From: Aspergillus flavus
Taxonomy: Eukaryota > Ascomycota > Eurotiomycetes > Eurotiales > Aspergillaceae
Direction: 5' to 3'
NCBI RefSeq assembly: GCF_009017415.1
Contig: NC_092409.1
Span: 3,038,001-3,102,000, forward strand
DNA length: 64,000 nucleotides
The notes under the pieces are model-generated. The model was not told the origin of the DNA, searched no databases, and saw only the letters and a program-made list of their open reading frames with translations. The position numbers were made by a program, and so were the translations under genes. Numbering within the stretch: position 1 is the first letter of the stretch; each line of letters opens with the position of its first letter. This document shows, piece by piece, positions 54,292 through 64,000 of the stretch.

Positions 54292-56637
54292 ATGCCGCCA
54301 AAGAAGAATTTGTTTAAAGACGTTGTCGTCGTTGTTGCCGGTAGTTTTTCTGGCTATAAGCAAGGCAAGTTTCCTTGATTTGTAAAATATTGAGAACACT
54401 AGATCTAACCAATGCTATTTTGGGATTGCAGCGGATGTGAAAAAGCTCGTGGAAGGTCAGGGCGCAAAATTCTGCACTACCGTGACAGGTGACTGCACAC
54501 ATTTCGTGACTACCCAGAGAGAGGTGGATAACAACAATTCCAAATGTAAGTTTTTCTCAGACTTCCTTATTCTTGTTATATCTGTCGGTTCTGTACCTAT
54601 TCCACGGATGTTTCCCCCATCATCTCTGGCACCTCGGCTTATTAGAATTACACAGACAAACAAGCTTGCAATGTCTACGATTGCAATATTGTCTCTATCG
54701 ATTGGCTTCTGGAGTCTATAGACGCGAAAAAGCCAATTCCTGAAAAGCCTTACTTGCTCAACAGGAAGGATGCAAAGTCAGATGATAAGAAAGACGATGA
54801 GAAAAATGACAAGAAAGAGAAGAAGAAACGTACACTCGAAGAAGCGCTCGATGTCAGCGAGGAGAGTTCCAACAAAAAGGCCAAAGACGCCCAGAAATTG
54901 GGTTCCAAGACCTTGAATGTTCCTGTTGACGAGGGATGTTATCTCTCAGGTAACTACTTCGCTGCTGTATATATGTACCTTACTCCGACTAGGTGCTAAC
55001 GGCTTTGGATAGGCTTCGCAGTGTACATTGACCCAGCAGGTCTGATCTGGGATGCTACTCTCAACCAGACTGTTTCTGCCAATAACGCTAACAAATTCTA
55101 CCGCATTCAACTGTTGGTTGACAGATCCGGGACTAACTTTAAAACTTGGACCCGATGGGGCCGCGTGGGCGAGACTGGCCAACATGGTCTCTTGGGAAGT
55201 GGTGCTCTTTCTGAGGCACAGCTTCAGTTCCAGAAGAAATTCAAAGACAAATCAGGTCTATCATGGGACGACAGACTCGACCCTCCGAAGAAGGGCAAAT
55301 ATACTTTCATCGAACGCAACTATGAAGAAGACTCAGATGAAGAAGATGGTGACGATAAGGGAACGGCGAAAAAGAACGACGAAGAGAAGCCAGAAGTGAA
55401 AAGCGAGCTGCCTGAACAGGTCCAGGATCTTATGTCTTTCATTTTCAATCAGAGCCATTTCATGAATACAATGGCTTCCATGGATTACGACGCTAAGAAG
55501 TTGCCACTTGGGAAGCTGAGCAAGCGAACCCTAAGACAGGGTTTCCTGAAGCTGAAGGAACTCTCCGAGCTCATTGCGGACCCCAATCTTGCGGCCACTC
55601 AATATGGCACAACCTACAATGCAGCTGCGGAGGACCTCAGCAACCAATACTTTACTACGATCCCTCACGTGTTCGGCCGTAATCGACCTCCCGTGTTGAA
55701 TTCTGACCAGCATATTAAGAAGGAGATTGAGCTTCTCGAGGCCTTGACAGACATGGAAGTTGCAAATGGTATCATGAAAGAGTCGAAGGACGCCGACACA
55801 ATCCACCAGCTGGATCGCCAGTTCCAGAGCCTCAAGATGCAAGAGATGACTCCTTGTAAGTCCCCTGTCCTTCACTCGTCTGCCTTATTTAGACATTTTC
55901 CTTCGACATGATCAAATTATACTAACGCGTAATAGTGGACCACTCTTCTACCGAATTCATTGAGCTGGAGAATTACCTTAACCAGTCGCGCGCCTCTACT
56001 CATCATTTCCGTTACAACGTGAGTTTGGCCTCTTTCCTCGCGATGACACAGTACTGACTGGATGTAGGTCGTCAATATCTTCCGCATTGAGCGTGATGGT
56101 GAAAATGATCGATTCAATTCTTCCAAATACGGGAAGATCAAGAACAGCGACCGACGTCTGTTGTGGCATGGATCGCGTAGCACCAATTTTGGTGGTATCT
56201 TGAGCCAGGGTCTGCGCATTGCACCGCCGGAAGCCCCCGTGAGCGGATACATGTTTGGCAAAGGTGTCTACTTTGCGGACATGTCCAGCAAATCCGCCAA
56301 CTACTGCTGCTCCTACAACAGCGGCGGTATGGCTTTGCTTGTGCTTTGCGATGTTGAACTCGGAGACCCCATGCTGGAGTTGGATCACAGCAACTACAAC
56401 GCTGGAGAAGATGCCAAGAGGGACGGCAAGATTGCGACTCTCGGTAAGGGTAGGACTGTCCCGGCAGCTTGGAAGGATGCTGGGTCTGTCAATCCTCAGC
56501 TGCAAGGGGTGAAAATGCCAGATGTCTCTGCCTCATCCAAGAGTGCGAACGCCCAGTCACTGATGTACAACGAGTACATTGTGTACGATGTTGCTCAGAT
56601 CCGCCAGAAATACCTATTCCAGGTGCACATGAGATAA
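54292..56637 (+). CDS. prpA: Poly(ADP-ribose) polymerase (BRCT-WGR-PARP)
   Basis: Six exons: 54292-54364, 54432-54545, 54656-54949, 55013-55855, 55936-56018 and 56068-56637, 658 residues. Order: BRCT domain (1-85; 'VVVVAGSFSGYK', 'IVSIDWLLESI'), Lys/Glu-rich nuclear linker, WGR domain (about 165-260; 'KTWTRWGRVGETGQHGLLG'), an acidic linker, PARP regulatory helices (about 290-430) and catalytic domain. The H-Y-E triad is intact: His503 in 'LLWHGSRSTNF', Tyr in 'GKGVYFADMSSKSANYC', Glu638 in 'YNEYIVYDVAQI'. It should attach poly-ADP-ribose from NAD+ in DNA damage response, in the nucleus. Intron 1 has a GC donor (GCAAGT at 54365), needed for phase. The symbol follows the A. nidulans single PARP. 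Confidence 0.93.
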
Positions 56638-57459
56638 TTGCTGGGCGATTCTGCGTTGGTCTCCTTTATTTACTTTGATCGTGTTCTAAAGCGGGAGTCT
56701 GGGATATACTGTTTTATGTGCCTGTTAGTTCTAGTGAGCGAAAGCGGGGGCGTTCGGGTTAGAATCTTTTCTTTGCATATACTCGTGCTTTAGCTGTGAC
56801 AACGACTGCTCTTATTTCCCACATATCAGTGGTGTGTACAATAGTCCGATCATTGACGAGATAATGCATTATTATTACAAATTGACTCAGAAAATTGAAA
56901 CGCAATGTGCAATCTAAAGTTCTGACACTCCAATGTCGCCAACGTTCAAAACGGTCACGCAAGCCAATGCTAAGTTGATCAAATCTTGAGGGAGGATGAT
57001 GCCATTCCGGCACTTGACCAACAATCTAAATGTTTTCTCATTGTATGGACAAAGGTACGTTAAAGAACAATAACTGGTGTATTAATTCTGAAGTTAATCA
57101 TAGGCCACGATAGACTCCCCCGTGACTTATTAACAGCCAATTATTTACCAGCGACGAAAATGCAGCTCACTCATCCCCAGATACCTGCAACAAAACACCT
57201 TCCCATCTCATCCAGACATGCATAATCCTCTTGGCACAAGCTAGTATATCGCCCAACTGACCCATAACTGGCCAAGAAACAAGAAAGCTACAAAACCGAC
57301 AGCAGATCTTTATCCATACGCAACAAGACCTGCATATGGCGTGCCAAACCACCCCAAGACATGGTTCCCCAAGCTATTACTCCACATATAACTATGTACT
57401 CCGCCGCCCAGAGTGACAAGAATGCCCAGAGCACGCTTTGACAGCTTGGTTCCTACACT
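56638..57459. other. Intergenic region
   Basis: 822 nt between same-strand genes. No feature beyond presumed 3' end and promoter. Confidence 0.35.
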
Positions 57460-59589
57460 ATGGCCACCGACAAAGGAGTGACCACGAAGTTAGTAGACGA
57501 TCACAACGGGCGCTACTACACCGAGCCAGCGACAGATTCCAAGGGTACATATCAGGTGGAGACACGACCGTATGAGGAGTCTACAAATTCTCATGCGAGT
57601 AATCCCTTCGCTGATCCGGAGGTCGCGGAGCGATATGCCTTGATCTATGAGAAAGCGCAGTATGAATGTCGACATGTTTTTGACCCGACGTTGACTTGGA
57701 CTCCGGAGGAGGAGAGGGCGTTGGTGCGGAAGTTGGATTGGAGGGTTTGTTTGTGGGCTGTAGGTCTTTTTCTTGGTTTGCTGTTTCGCTGTGGCTGATG
57801 GTTGTGTAGTGTGTGATGTTCTTTGGGTTGCAGGTCGACCGAGGGAATTTGATTCAGGCTGTGTCTGATAATTTGTTGGATGATCTTAATCTTTCTTCGA
57901 ATGGTATGTTTTTTGGAATTCGGAGGAGAAATGCTGTCTAATCGAGTCAATGCAGACTATAACACAGGGAATACTATATTCTATATTTCGTTTCTCCTAG
58001 CTGAGCTTCCCTCGCAGTTGATATCCAAGAAGATCGGTCCCGATCGATGGATCCCTATGCAGATTTCGCTGTGGTCTATAGTAGCCACCTGCCAAGCTGG
58101 TCTGATGGGGAGGTCTTCGTTTTATGCGACGCGGGCACTCCTAGGAATCCTAGAGGTAAGTTCAACTGCCATAAAAAGAGCCTGAGCTCACACGACCACA
58201 GGGGGGATTCATCCCGGACATCGTCCTTTGGTTATCTTACTTCTATACTAGCAAAGAGCTTCCGACTCGACTAAGGTACTGCCCTTTTCCTGCTCGATGT
58301 TGAAGTGTCTAACATGAGACAGTATCTTCTGGACCGCCCTGTCCTTGACAACGATCGTCACATCATTCATGGCGTTCGGCATCCTCCACATGCGCGGCGT
58401 CCTCGGATGGGCCGGATGGAGGTCAGTACCGTCTCCTGCATCCACAACGGATTCTAACGTATATAGATGGCTTTTTCTGATTGAAGGCTTAATAACCCTC
58501 CTCATCGGACTGGCATCGTTCTTCCGAATGCCCGCCTCAGCAGTAGAGACGAAGAAATGGTTCCGTCCTAAGGGCTGGTTCACTGACCGCGAAGTGCGCA
58601 TCGTCGTCAACCGCGTCCTCCGAGACGATCCCTCGAAAGGTAAACTTATAAGCAAATGTCAAAACACATAACTCACAATGGAGCAGGAGACATGCATAAT
58701 CGCCAAGCAATCACACTCCCACGTCTTTGGAACGCCCTTTGCGACTACGATCTCTGGCCCATCTATTTGATAGGTCTTATAGCCTATACTCCGATGGTGC
58801 CGGTGAAATCGTACATCACCCTGACCCTAAAGGATCTTGGGTTTAACACCGTGCGTTTTCTTCTATCTTCTTCGAAGTTAAAACTAACACAAGGAACCAG
58901 TTCGTAACAAACCTCCTCACAATCCCCAACAACGTAGGCCACATCATCCTCCTGCTGGCCCTAACCCGACTCAGCGTCTGGCTCAACGAGCGCTCCCTAA
59001 CCTCCATGCTCCAATGTGTTTGGACACTGCCATGTGTCATAGCTTTGCGCTTCTGGCCTGGGACCATGGAGAACGCATGGGGGACATTTTCCGTTGTCAC
59101 AGTATTGCTTTCTTATCCGTACTGCCATGCGATAGTAGTGGGCTGGGCATCGAAGAATTCAAACAACGTCGGCACTAGGACTGTTTCAGCGGCACTATAT
59201 AACAGTGAGTTTCTTTCCCTTGATCTTACTTCTACCAGACCATGTGGATATGATACTAATTGGAATACAGTGTGCGTCCAACTAGGCAACATCATCGGCA
59301 ACAACGTCTACCGAGAAGACGACAAGCCGAAATACCGAAGGGGTAACGCTGTTCTTCTTGCGCTGAATATTCTGGGCGTTTTGCTGTTCATCGGGACGAA
59401 AGTGTATTATATATTGAGGAATCGACATCGGGAGAGGGTGTGGAATAGCATGACTGAGGAGGTGAGTTTCCTTCGACTTCCTTTTTGATTGCGGATGGGT
59501 TACTGATGATACTATAGCAACGACAGGATTATTTAAATAATACGACTGATACGGGGAGTAAGCGGTTGGATTTTCGGTTTGCGCACTGA
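57460..59589 (+). CDS. MFS anion/vitamin-type permease (Dal5/allantoate permease family)
   Basis: Ten exons: 57460-57759, 57810-57903, 57956-58155, 58202-58275, 58323-58421, 58467-58639, 58687-58850, 58901-59204, 59271-59461 and 59518-59589, 556 residues; every join keeps phase. A hydrophilic N-terminus ends in '[19 protein letters not shown]', the typical lead-in to TM1 in the ACS/Dal5 group. Then come '[20 protein letters not shown]', '[20 protein letters not shown]', '[20 protein letters not shown]', '[19 protein letters not shown]', a long central loop with '[20 protein letters not shown]', and the C-terminal six helices. Proton symport of allantoate, nicotinate, biotin or pantothenate-like anions is usual; substrate unknown. 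Plasma membrane. Confidence 0.9.
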
Positions 59590-61084
59590 TGAGAACATAC
59601 GTCGACTATATTCTTACTTTTATTCTGTGAGAGTGTAATGTATGTCTGCAGTTTAGATCAAGGACACGGTACACATTTCATCGATTCAAACTGCATATCA
59701 TGGGACCTATCCTCCTTTACGAAGTACACCGAGAAAGACATAAACCTAGTCAGCTGAAGAGGATACTATATAACGACAAAAAGAATAACACATCCACATC
59801 CCTCGAAACCTCACACCTTCAACCCGGATAGCAGTCTAGTTCGTAGCTACTAAATACCAAAGCACAATGTTCCTTAACACACTCTTGGCGAACCAGGCTC
59901 CCCTGCCGATCAATGAGGACCTTTGGGAATAGAATAGAGTGGGTTTATTAGAACCGGCGATCCTTGCTAGGGTTATGCGAGCTTAAGTCTCTTGAGACGA
60001 CGTTCTATTTGTGTTCGATTTTGGGGAAGGGAATGAGGGTTTCTAGAAGGTGGTTGTGTAGTTTGTGTGGAGTTTTGGTTATAGGGTATTTTAGTAGTAC
60101 TTTTGATTAGACTGCGCTTAGGGACTTATTTTGTTGGTTGGGAGGATATTGTCTGGTTGGTGGTGTCAGTGGTGTCTTGGTACTGAGCAGAGTATGCTAC
60201 AGTTAGGAAGGCCGCAGAGGTGGGTAATTGAGCATAATTGAGCAACCCACATATGTACAGTAATACTGGGATGGTTTGGATAATTCATTCGCCCGTATAC
60301 CCACCTCATGTACACCAACCGATAGAACTAATTAATATAATGAAAAAGACCCGCCCAGACCACAGCCAGGATTATTATACAGTGTACATACATCCCTACA
60401 TTGACTCCCCGCAACCCTAACCCAAACCCAAACCCAAAGCAAACCCAATCCAACCCAAGCCTTTCATCCAGAAAAGAAAAGAAAAGAAAACCAACACCAA
60501 CCTCCTCCCCAACTAAAACCTCCAGGCAACCTCCTCACCCCAAACCAAAAACAAACCAATAAAACTCCCTCCCGAAACCTCTCGATCTCAAAAAAGCAAA
60601 GATAGCCGTTCAGCCAAGCCCAGCAATCAAAGTATTGTGATCTACCACCTCACCATCGGCGAAACCCCTCGTATCACCAAGTTGATCCCATGTCTTGGCC
60701 AGTGCAACCCAAGTCTTCTCCTCCGCCGTGGACCGTCGGCAAGCCCCTCAACTTGGCTCGTTCCTGTCCAACTCTTATCTCTGCCAAGGTCTTGGCCTTG
60801 ACCCCTCACGATATGAGGCGTGCTTTTGTTGGCGGATGGCGTTGGAATTTGAAGCACATCGAGGGCGGCGGAGAGGTTGGGAAGAGGGGAAGTGGGAAAT
60901 TGGGAAATGAGATATGGGAAAAAAGGGTAGTCGCGATTCGGGGGTGGTGCTAATTTAAGGTATTTAAAGTAGACTGGGGACCCCGGGGAATTGAATTCTT
61001 ACCTTTTTCCTATACAGGTGCTTGACCTAGGCAATTATTCTGGGGTTTTTATTTTTATTTACCAGAGAGAACTATTACATCGTT
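59590..61084. other. Intergenic region with C/A-rich stretch
   Basis: 1.5 kb. 60412-60600 is strongly C/A-rich on the plus strand, including a short degenerate run of CCCTAA/CCCAAA units at 60413-60440. No gene found. The last part is the promoter of the aminopeptidase gene. Confidence 0.45.
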
Positions 61085-62688
61085 ATGAGGTCGCTTTTGT
61101 GGGCTTCGTTGCTTTCGGGCGTGTTGGCTGGGAGGGCGCTTGTTTCGCCGGTTCGTTTTTTTTTTTTTTTTCTTCTTTTCTTTGCGATTCTGGTCTTTTT
61201 GGTTGCGCGTTTGGGTTTGGATGTTGAATGTTGTATATTGTAGTGGGCTAATGTTCATGTTAGGATGAGTTCCCCGAGGATATTCAGTTGGAAGATCTGC
61301 TGGAAGGATCCCAACAGCTTGAGGACTTCGCCTATGCCTACCCCGAGCGCAATCGCGTCTTTGGTGGTAAAGCCCACGACGACACGGTTAACTATCTCTA
61401 CGAGGAGCTGAAGAAGACTGGCTACTATGATGTCTACAAGCAGCCTCAGGTGCACCTGTGGAGCAATGCCGACCAGACGCTCAAGGTGGGCGATGAGGAA
61501 ATCGAGGCGAAGACCATGACCTACAGTCCCAGCGTCGAGGTCACCGCCGATGTAGCCGTCGTCAAGAACCTGGGATGCAGCGAGGCGGATTACCCATCCG
61601 ATGTCGAGGGCAAGGTCGCCCTGATCAAGCGTGGAGAATGCCCGTTCGGCGACAAGTCGGTTCTCGCTGCCAAAGCCAAGGCCGCGGCTTCGATTGTCTA
61701 TAACAATGTGGCCGGATCCATGGCGGGCACCCTTGGCGCGGCGCAGAGTGATAAGGGACCGTATTCGGCCATTGTCGGTATCAGCTTGGAGGATGGCCAG
61801 AAGCTGATCAAGCTTGCTGAGGCTGGATCGGTATCTGTGGATCTGTGGGTGGATAGTAAGCAGGAGAACCGTACGACGTATAACGTTGTCGCGCAGACGA
61901 AGGGCGGCGATCCGAACAACGTCGTCGCGCTGGGTGGCCACACGGACTCAGTCGAGGCGGGCCCTGGTATCAACGACGATGGCTCGGGCATTATTAGCAA
62001 CTTGGTCATTGCCAAAGCGCTCACGCAGTACTCCGTCAAGAATGCCGTGCGCTTCCTCTTCTGGACAGCAGAGGAGTTCGGTCTGCTGGGCAGCAACTAC
62101 TACGTCTCCCATCTGAATGCCACCGAGCTGAACAAGATCCGACTGTACCTGAACTTCGACATGATCGCCTCGCCCAACTACGCCCTCATGATCTATGACG
62201 GTGATGGATCGGCGTTCAACCAGAGCGGACCGGCCGGTTCCGCCCAGATCGAGAAACTGTTCGAGGACTACTACGACTCCATCGACCTGCCTCATATCCC
62301 CACCCAGTTTGACGGACGTTCCGACTACGAGGCCTTTATCTTGAACGGCATTCCGTCCGGTGGACTCTTCACGGGCGCCGAGGGCATCATGTCCGAGGAG
62401 AACGCAAGCCGCTGGGGAGGTCAAGCCGGCGTGGCCTACGACGCCAACTACCACGCCGCGGGAGACAACATGACCAACCTCAACCATGAAGCCTTCCTGA
62501 TCAACTCCAAAGCCACCGCCTTCGCCGTCGCCACCTACGCCAACGACCTCTCCTCGATCCCCAAACGGAATACCACATCCTCCTTGCACCGACGAGCCCG
62601 CACCATGCGACCATTCGGCAAGAGAGCTCCGAAGACACACGCTCACGTATCAGGATCCGGGTGCTGGCATTCTCAAGTCGAGGCATAG
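61085..62688 (+). CDS. lap2: Secreted leucine aminopeptidase 2 (M28, aminopeptidase Y type)
   Basis: Two exons: 61085-61150 (signal peptide) and 61264-62688, 496 residues, the usual Lap2 length. Signal 'MRSLLWASLLSGVLAGRALV' is followed by an M28 peptidase with an inserted PA domain (about 130-240; 'VALIKRGECPFGDKSVLAA', 'ASIVYNNVAGS'). Co-catalytic zinc ligands are visible: His/Asp in 'ALGGHTDSVEAGPGINDDGS', Glu pair in 'FWTAEEFGLLGS', Asp in 'YLNFDMIASPNY', His in 'YDANYHAAGDNMTNL'. Several N-glycosylation sites occur. It releases N-terminal residues from peptides outside the cell. The C-terminal basic tail (SLHRRARTMRPFGKRA) is unusual-looking. The intron begins GTTCGT and contains a T15 tract. 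Confidence 0.93.
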
Positions 62689-62910
62689 CCCAGTTCACTT
62701 ACATAGTTACTATTCAGTATAACTGTATAAGAAAGATACATAGAGAAATAAAAAAAAAAAGAGTATATTCTTCCTCAACCATGAACAAATGATGTAAAAA
62801 ACCCACACAGACAGTAGACTCCAGTAATCCACTCCCCATCACCACCTCATAAACCATAGCCACAACTCCTCAAACCAAAACCCATCTCAAGAAAGAATAC
62901 AACCGGCTAG

Positions 62911-63153
62911 TCACTTCTCAGCCTTAGGCGGATATTCCTTCCCATCCCGCTCCACCTTGGGCGTACAAGTACAGCGCTCACTCTCGGGCACCGCATCCAA
63001 GACAGAGGGGATATGCGCTCCACAGCCCCACCAGGAGGTTTTGTCTATTCAGTTAGTTACAATCATTCAACATTCAATCAATCCAATAAGATAGAATAAG
63101 TAAAGTAAGAAGAGGAACATACGGCATGTCGAACAGGTGGCTTTCATGCACAT
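62911..63153 (-). CDS. 54-residue cysteine-rich protein (putative zinc-binding)
   Basis: Two exons: 63153-63123 and 63044-62911 (intron GTATGT..TAG), 54 residues. It begins 'MCMKATCSTCHKTSWWGCG' and ends with 'RCTCTPKVERDGKEYPPKAE' plus K. Seven cysteines include C-x2-C and C-x-C pairs plus two His, suggesting a small zinc site. The intron splits the codon for the His after the first C-x2-C. I recall very similar short proteins in many Aspergillus and Penicillium genomes, always without function. No signal peptide. It lies convergent to the aminopeptidase gene (222 nt between the ends). It is short enough to be missed by automatic annotation. Confidence 0.75.
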
Positions 63154-63779
63154 TTTGAAGGAATGTATATGTAGATGTAGGTATAGGTATAGGTATAGAT
63201 ACGTATGTATTGTAGGAGAGGAATGTAACGTAGTGTATGGCAATTGTATAGAGTGTAGTATGTAGTATGTAGTATGTAGTATGTAGTATGTAGTTGTAGT
63301 TAGTAGATGGTAGTTTGGTGGCTGAAGAAAGAGTTTAAATAAGAAACGTCCCCGCCTTAGTCATAGATAAATTTAAATTCAATCGCCGATTTTGGTGGGG
63401 TTGATGTTTTGGGTCCCCGAGTGGGTTTTTCGGGGTCGGGGTTCTTTGAGTTTCTAGGGGTGGGAGTCTCGGGTTCTTTTCGATTTGATATGGACGTGAG
63501 TTCTATGGACTTCACTATGAATATGGGTATAATGTATACAGTATGGATGTGGTATGTGGTTTGTTGGATCGATATAGGGTTATGTGTTATCTTACTGGGG
63601 TTTGGTTGCCGCTGTATATATAGTATACTGAGTCACTGACTGATACTGATATCGGTCGAGGCGGGGTTTTGAAGTAGATAAACGGCGTTTACGGGGTTAT
63701 TCTTTCTCTTGATATCTATTCACAACATCAATCATATGACTTTTAATAATAAACCATATCGATAGGTTAAAATCAACTC
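63154..63779. other. Intergenic region with tandem heptamer
   Basis: 626 nt. Contains the GTAGTAT tandem repeat and a T/G-rich stretch at 63.4-63.6 kb whose open frame is compositional. No gene seen. Confidence 0.4.
63254..63293. repeat. Tandem repeat of GTAGTAT
   Basis: At least five consecutive 7-nt units, about 100 nt upstream of the 54-residue protein's start codon. A shorter hexamer array of GGTATA type lies at 63179-63198. Confidence 0.85.
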
Positions 63780-63922
63780 TTACATAGCAAGGCCTGTAGG
63801 ATCTAGGATTTCAGTAATCCTAGATAACGCTTGAAGATCCCTCTCCCGCGAATCTGCCTTATCCACATCAACCCAACCTTCTGTAACACCTCCCCCAAAA
63901 TCAACAATCCAAAGATTACCAT
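63780..63922 (-). CDS. Terminal exon of a protein kinase-like gene (partial)
   Basis: A minus-strand exon from 63922 (after TTGTTGTAG) to TAA 63782-63780. It encodes 'GNLWIVDFGGGVTEGWVD' and 'SRERDLQALSRITEILDPTG'. 'VDFGGG' is the kinase DFG segment, and 'GWVD..K...RERDLQAL' matches the region after it in the small, atypical kinases common in Aspergillus. The catalytic loop and N-lobe would lie in exons upstream, beyond position 64000 or in the last 80 nt; the donor of the preceding intron was not found. Function unknown. Confidence 0.6.
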
Positions 63923-64000
63923 CTACAACAACCAATTAACTCTTCTTCTGTCTTTGGGGATGAGGTGATGAAGTCCATGGTGATGTTTCGCTTCGAATAG

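Noticed and set aside
60413..60440. Telomere-like CCCTAA/CCCAAA run
   Set aside because: Only one true CCCTAA unit in a generally C/A-rich stretch, flanked by housekeeping genes; not a telomere relic.
61948..62646. Long antisense frame (232 codons) in the aminopeptidase gene
   Set aside because: Gly/Val-rich mirror of a highly codon-biased gene; no motif.

Overview
The window is nuclear DNA of a filamentous ascomycete, most likely an Aspergillus-like member of the Eurotiales. Coding exons are broken by short introns (about 45-70 nt, GT..AG with CTAAC/CTGAC-like branch sites). The gene content is typical of that group: fungal Zn2Cys6 and C2H2 regulators, HET-domain proteins, an HsbA-like wall protein, a Lap2-type aminopeptidase, and a BRCT-WGR-PARP gene. 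All exon joins below were worked out by hand and checked for reading phase. No tRNA, rRNA, CRISPR array or complete transposon was recognised.

Layout. 1-0.9 kb: 5' part of a TauD/TfdA-type dioxygenase (minus). 0.9-4.5 kb: gene-poor, with decayed coding sequence. 4.5-9.4 kb: C2H2 regulator, the broken C-terminal remnant of an MFS transporter, and a BAHD-like acyltransferase. This looks like an eroded secondary-metabolite locus. 9.7-16.4 kb: DUF4246 protein, an unrecognised pseudogene, a class I glutamine amidotransferase-like protein and a coiled-coil hypothetical. 16.4-24 kb: repeat-bearing accessory region with a small secreted six-cysteine protein and a membrane-anchored HET protein. 24-31 kb: DszC/acyl-CoA-dehydrogenase-like flavoenzyme, a hybrid C2H2 + Zn2Cys6 regulator and a P450, which may be a small functional cluster. 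32-37 kb: frameshifted HET gene, HsbA-like protein and a small secreted protein. 38-44.8 kb: NADPH-dependent FMN reductase, Zn2Cys6 regulator, secreted lactonase-type beta-propeller and a zinc-finger protein. 44.8-50.6 kb: 5.8 kb without a recognisable gene. 50.6-64 kb: salicylate-hydroxylase-like FAD monooxygenase, PARP, Dal5-type transporter, secreted M28 aminopeptidase, a 54-residue Cys-rich protein and the 3' end of a kinase-like gene.

The left and central parts (1-44 kb) have accessory character: regulators, oxidoreductases, HET genes, decayed genes and repeats. The right part (54-64 kb) carries conserved housekeeping-type genes. The most unusual structures are (i) a duplicated promoter, including the start codon and first four codons of the 24-kb flavoenzyme gene, whose second copy shows RIP-like transitions; (ii) the small secreted protein at 19.4 kb, which I infer to be betagamma-crystallin-like; (iii) the double-class zinc-finger regulator; and (iv) several genes caught in decay.
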